Below are positions 63,357-64,000 of a DNA stretch of 64,000 nucleotides, in pieces. Under the pieces are notes generated by a model, which made no database searches, was not told the origin of the DNA, and saw only the letters and a list, made by a program, of their open reading frames with translations. This DNA comes from Chryseobacterium tructae (GTDB lineage Bacteria; Bacteroidota; Bacteroidia; Flavobacteriales; Weeksellaceae), in NCBI RefSeq assembly GCF_030409875.1, contig NZ_JAUFQR010000001.1:4340001-4404000 (forward strand), written 5' to 3'. The number at the start of each line of letters is the position of its first letter. The stretch's first letter is position 1. Both the position numbers and the translations under genes were made by a program.

Positions 63357-63860
63357 TTATTCGTGAATTAGGAATTCCATTAAGAAATCATCCATTACAA
63401 ATCCATTCCCAATATCGAATACTCCCTCACCGTAAACCTTGTAGCCTTGGGACTCATAGAAGTTTCTTGCAGCATTATATTTATTTACATTAAGGATAAT
63501 TCTCTTATTACCGTTTTCAGAAACTTTATCATTTAAAAACTGAAGTGCCTTTTTCCCCAATCCTTTTCCTTTGCTTTCCGGAACCAGATAAATCCGGTGA
63601 AGCTTTGTGGTTTTATCTTCATAATGATGTTCATATCCAATAAATCCTTCATAAGAATCATTATTTTCATCTAAAATCAGATAATAATGATAGTTGGGAT
63701 TCTGAAGATGACTTCCAATCTCTTGTTCCGAATACATTTCAGAAAGCATATATTCCATTTGTTCTTCTGAAAGGATTTCTGCATAGGCATTTTTCCATGA
63801 CCTTTTTGCCAGATCCTGAATCAAGGGAATATCCTCCCTTGTTGCTTGTATTAATTTCAT
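63357..63860 (-). CDS. GNAT-family N-acetyltransferase
   Basis: This 167-residue acetyl-CoA-dependent acetyltransferase starts MKLIQATREDIPLIQDLAKR. The acetyl-CoA-binding motif A is RIYLVPESKGKGLGKKALQF (Q/R-x-x-G-x-G/A with Lys/Gly in the usual places). Motif B is IILNVNKYNAARNFYESQGY, with the conserved Asn and Tyr. Length and layout are typical of small RimI-like GNATs. The substrate is unknown. It is a single-gene unit between two hairpins. Confidence 0.9.
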   Translation of the reverse strand: MKLIQATREDIPLIQDLAKRSWKNAYAEILSEEQMEYMLSEMYSEQEIGSHLQNPNYHYYLILDENNDSYEGFIGYEHHYEDKTTKLHRIYLVPESKGKGLGKKALQFLNDKVSENGNKRIILNVNKYNAARNFYESQGYKVYGEGVFDIGNGFVMDDFLMEFLIHE

Positions 63861-63881
63861 ATTTTATGGATTATGATTAAA

Positions 63882-63911
63882 AAAAGTGAAAAGCCTGAAC
63901 TTTTCACTTTT
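63882..63911 (-). terminator. Terminator upstream of the GNAT gene
   Basis: AAAAGTGAAAAG-CCTGAA-CTTTTCACTTTT is a 12-bp stem. On the minus strand it would end the gene entering from the right edge. Confidence 0.75.
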
Positions 63912-63962
63912 ATATTTGATTAATGATTTTTCCCGTTAAATAGTTGAAATACATAAAGAACT

Positions 63963-64000
63963 TCAACGTTTAGCGTTTTCATCCATTAAATGTTTGCCAT
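63963..64000 (-). CDS. Possible 3' end of a gene entering from the right edge
   Basis: On the minus strand the frame GKHLMDENAKR ends in a TGA at 63963-63965, and a terminator lies 52 nt beyond. Eleven codons cannot identify a protein. The reading is supported only by the terminator placed behind it. Confidence 0.3.
   Translation of the reverse strand, partial: GKHLMDENAKR

Noticed and set aside
1..64000. CRISPR array or cas genes
   Set aside because: No regularly spaced direct repeats and no cas-like proteins were seen. The hairpin repeats at 0.5-9 kb are irregularly spaced and palindromic.

Overview
The window looks like a low-GC Bacteroidota chromosome of the order Flavobacteriales, most probably Chryseobacterium or a close relative in the Weeksellaceae. 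The reasons are the gldKLMN core of the type IX secretion system (T9SS), T9SS type A and type B sorting tails, DUF4270 and META-domain lipoproteins, and promoters of the form TTG-N17-20-TAnnTTTG. The genus is inferred from protein flavour; no database was searched.

Region 1 (1-9.2 kb) is accessory DNA after a partial map gene at the left edge. It is an array of displaced Rhs (YD-repeat) toxin tips, each followed on the minus strand by a small gene that is probably its immunity gene. At least eight modules are visible. Most toxin parts are reduced to their last 30-100 codons; two keep part of the Rhs core. Between the modules lie copies of a ~190-bp repeat bounded by inverted hairpin ends (BIME/MITE-like), solitary hairpins, an IS110 transposase stump and an HTH-regulator stump.

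Region 2 (9.2-18.3 kb) is the parent locus, a four-gene operon read leftward from a consensus promoter at 18.3 kb to a strong hairpin at 9.18 kb: a secreted repeat protein with a T9SS type A tail, an Rhs N-half, an Rhs C-half with core and toxin tip, and a small zinc-ribbon protein that is probably the immunity factor. Gaps are 7-13 nt, and the three large products all have signal peptides.

Region 3 (18.5-24.3 kb) is an RND efflux operon (adaptor, pump, outer-membrane factor). Region 4 (24.4-32.6 kb) holds small lipoproteins, a SemiSWEET transporter, a FAD oxidoreductase and gldKLMN. Region 5 (32.7-46.4 kb) is core chromosome: glmS, a DUF4270 lipoprotein and a glycogen-synthase-like half protein divergent from panC; a Lys-Leu-Lys tRNA cluster; aroK; an S4 RNA-binding protein; an FMN-binding glutamate-synthase-like protein; mtaB; and a large T9SS type B cargo. 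Region 6 (46.5-64 kb) has a PD-(D/E)XK-like protein, a phosphorylase-like glycosyltransferase lacking the PLP lysine, a dipeptidyl peptidase of family S9, three POT peptide transporters with a YhcG-type nuclease between the second and third, a thioredoxin, recG, an AraC regulator overlapping a degenerate receiver, and a GNAT acetyltransferase. The S9 peptidase next to three di/tripeptide transporters suggests a peptide-scavenging neighbourhood.

Many long genes (RND pump, gldL, Rhs genes, T9SS cargos, the glutamate-synthase-like gene) are split by single-base indels, nearly all in homopolymer runs. Because conserved core genes are hit as often as accessory ones, I read these mostly as sequencing or assembly errors and annotate the genes at full length.
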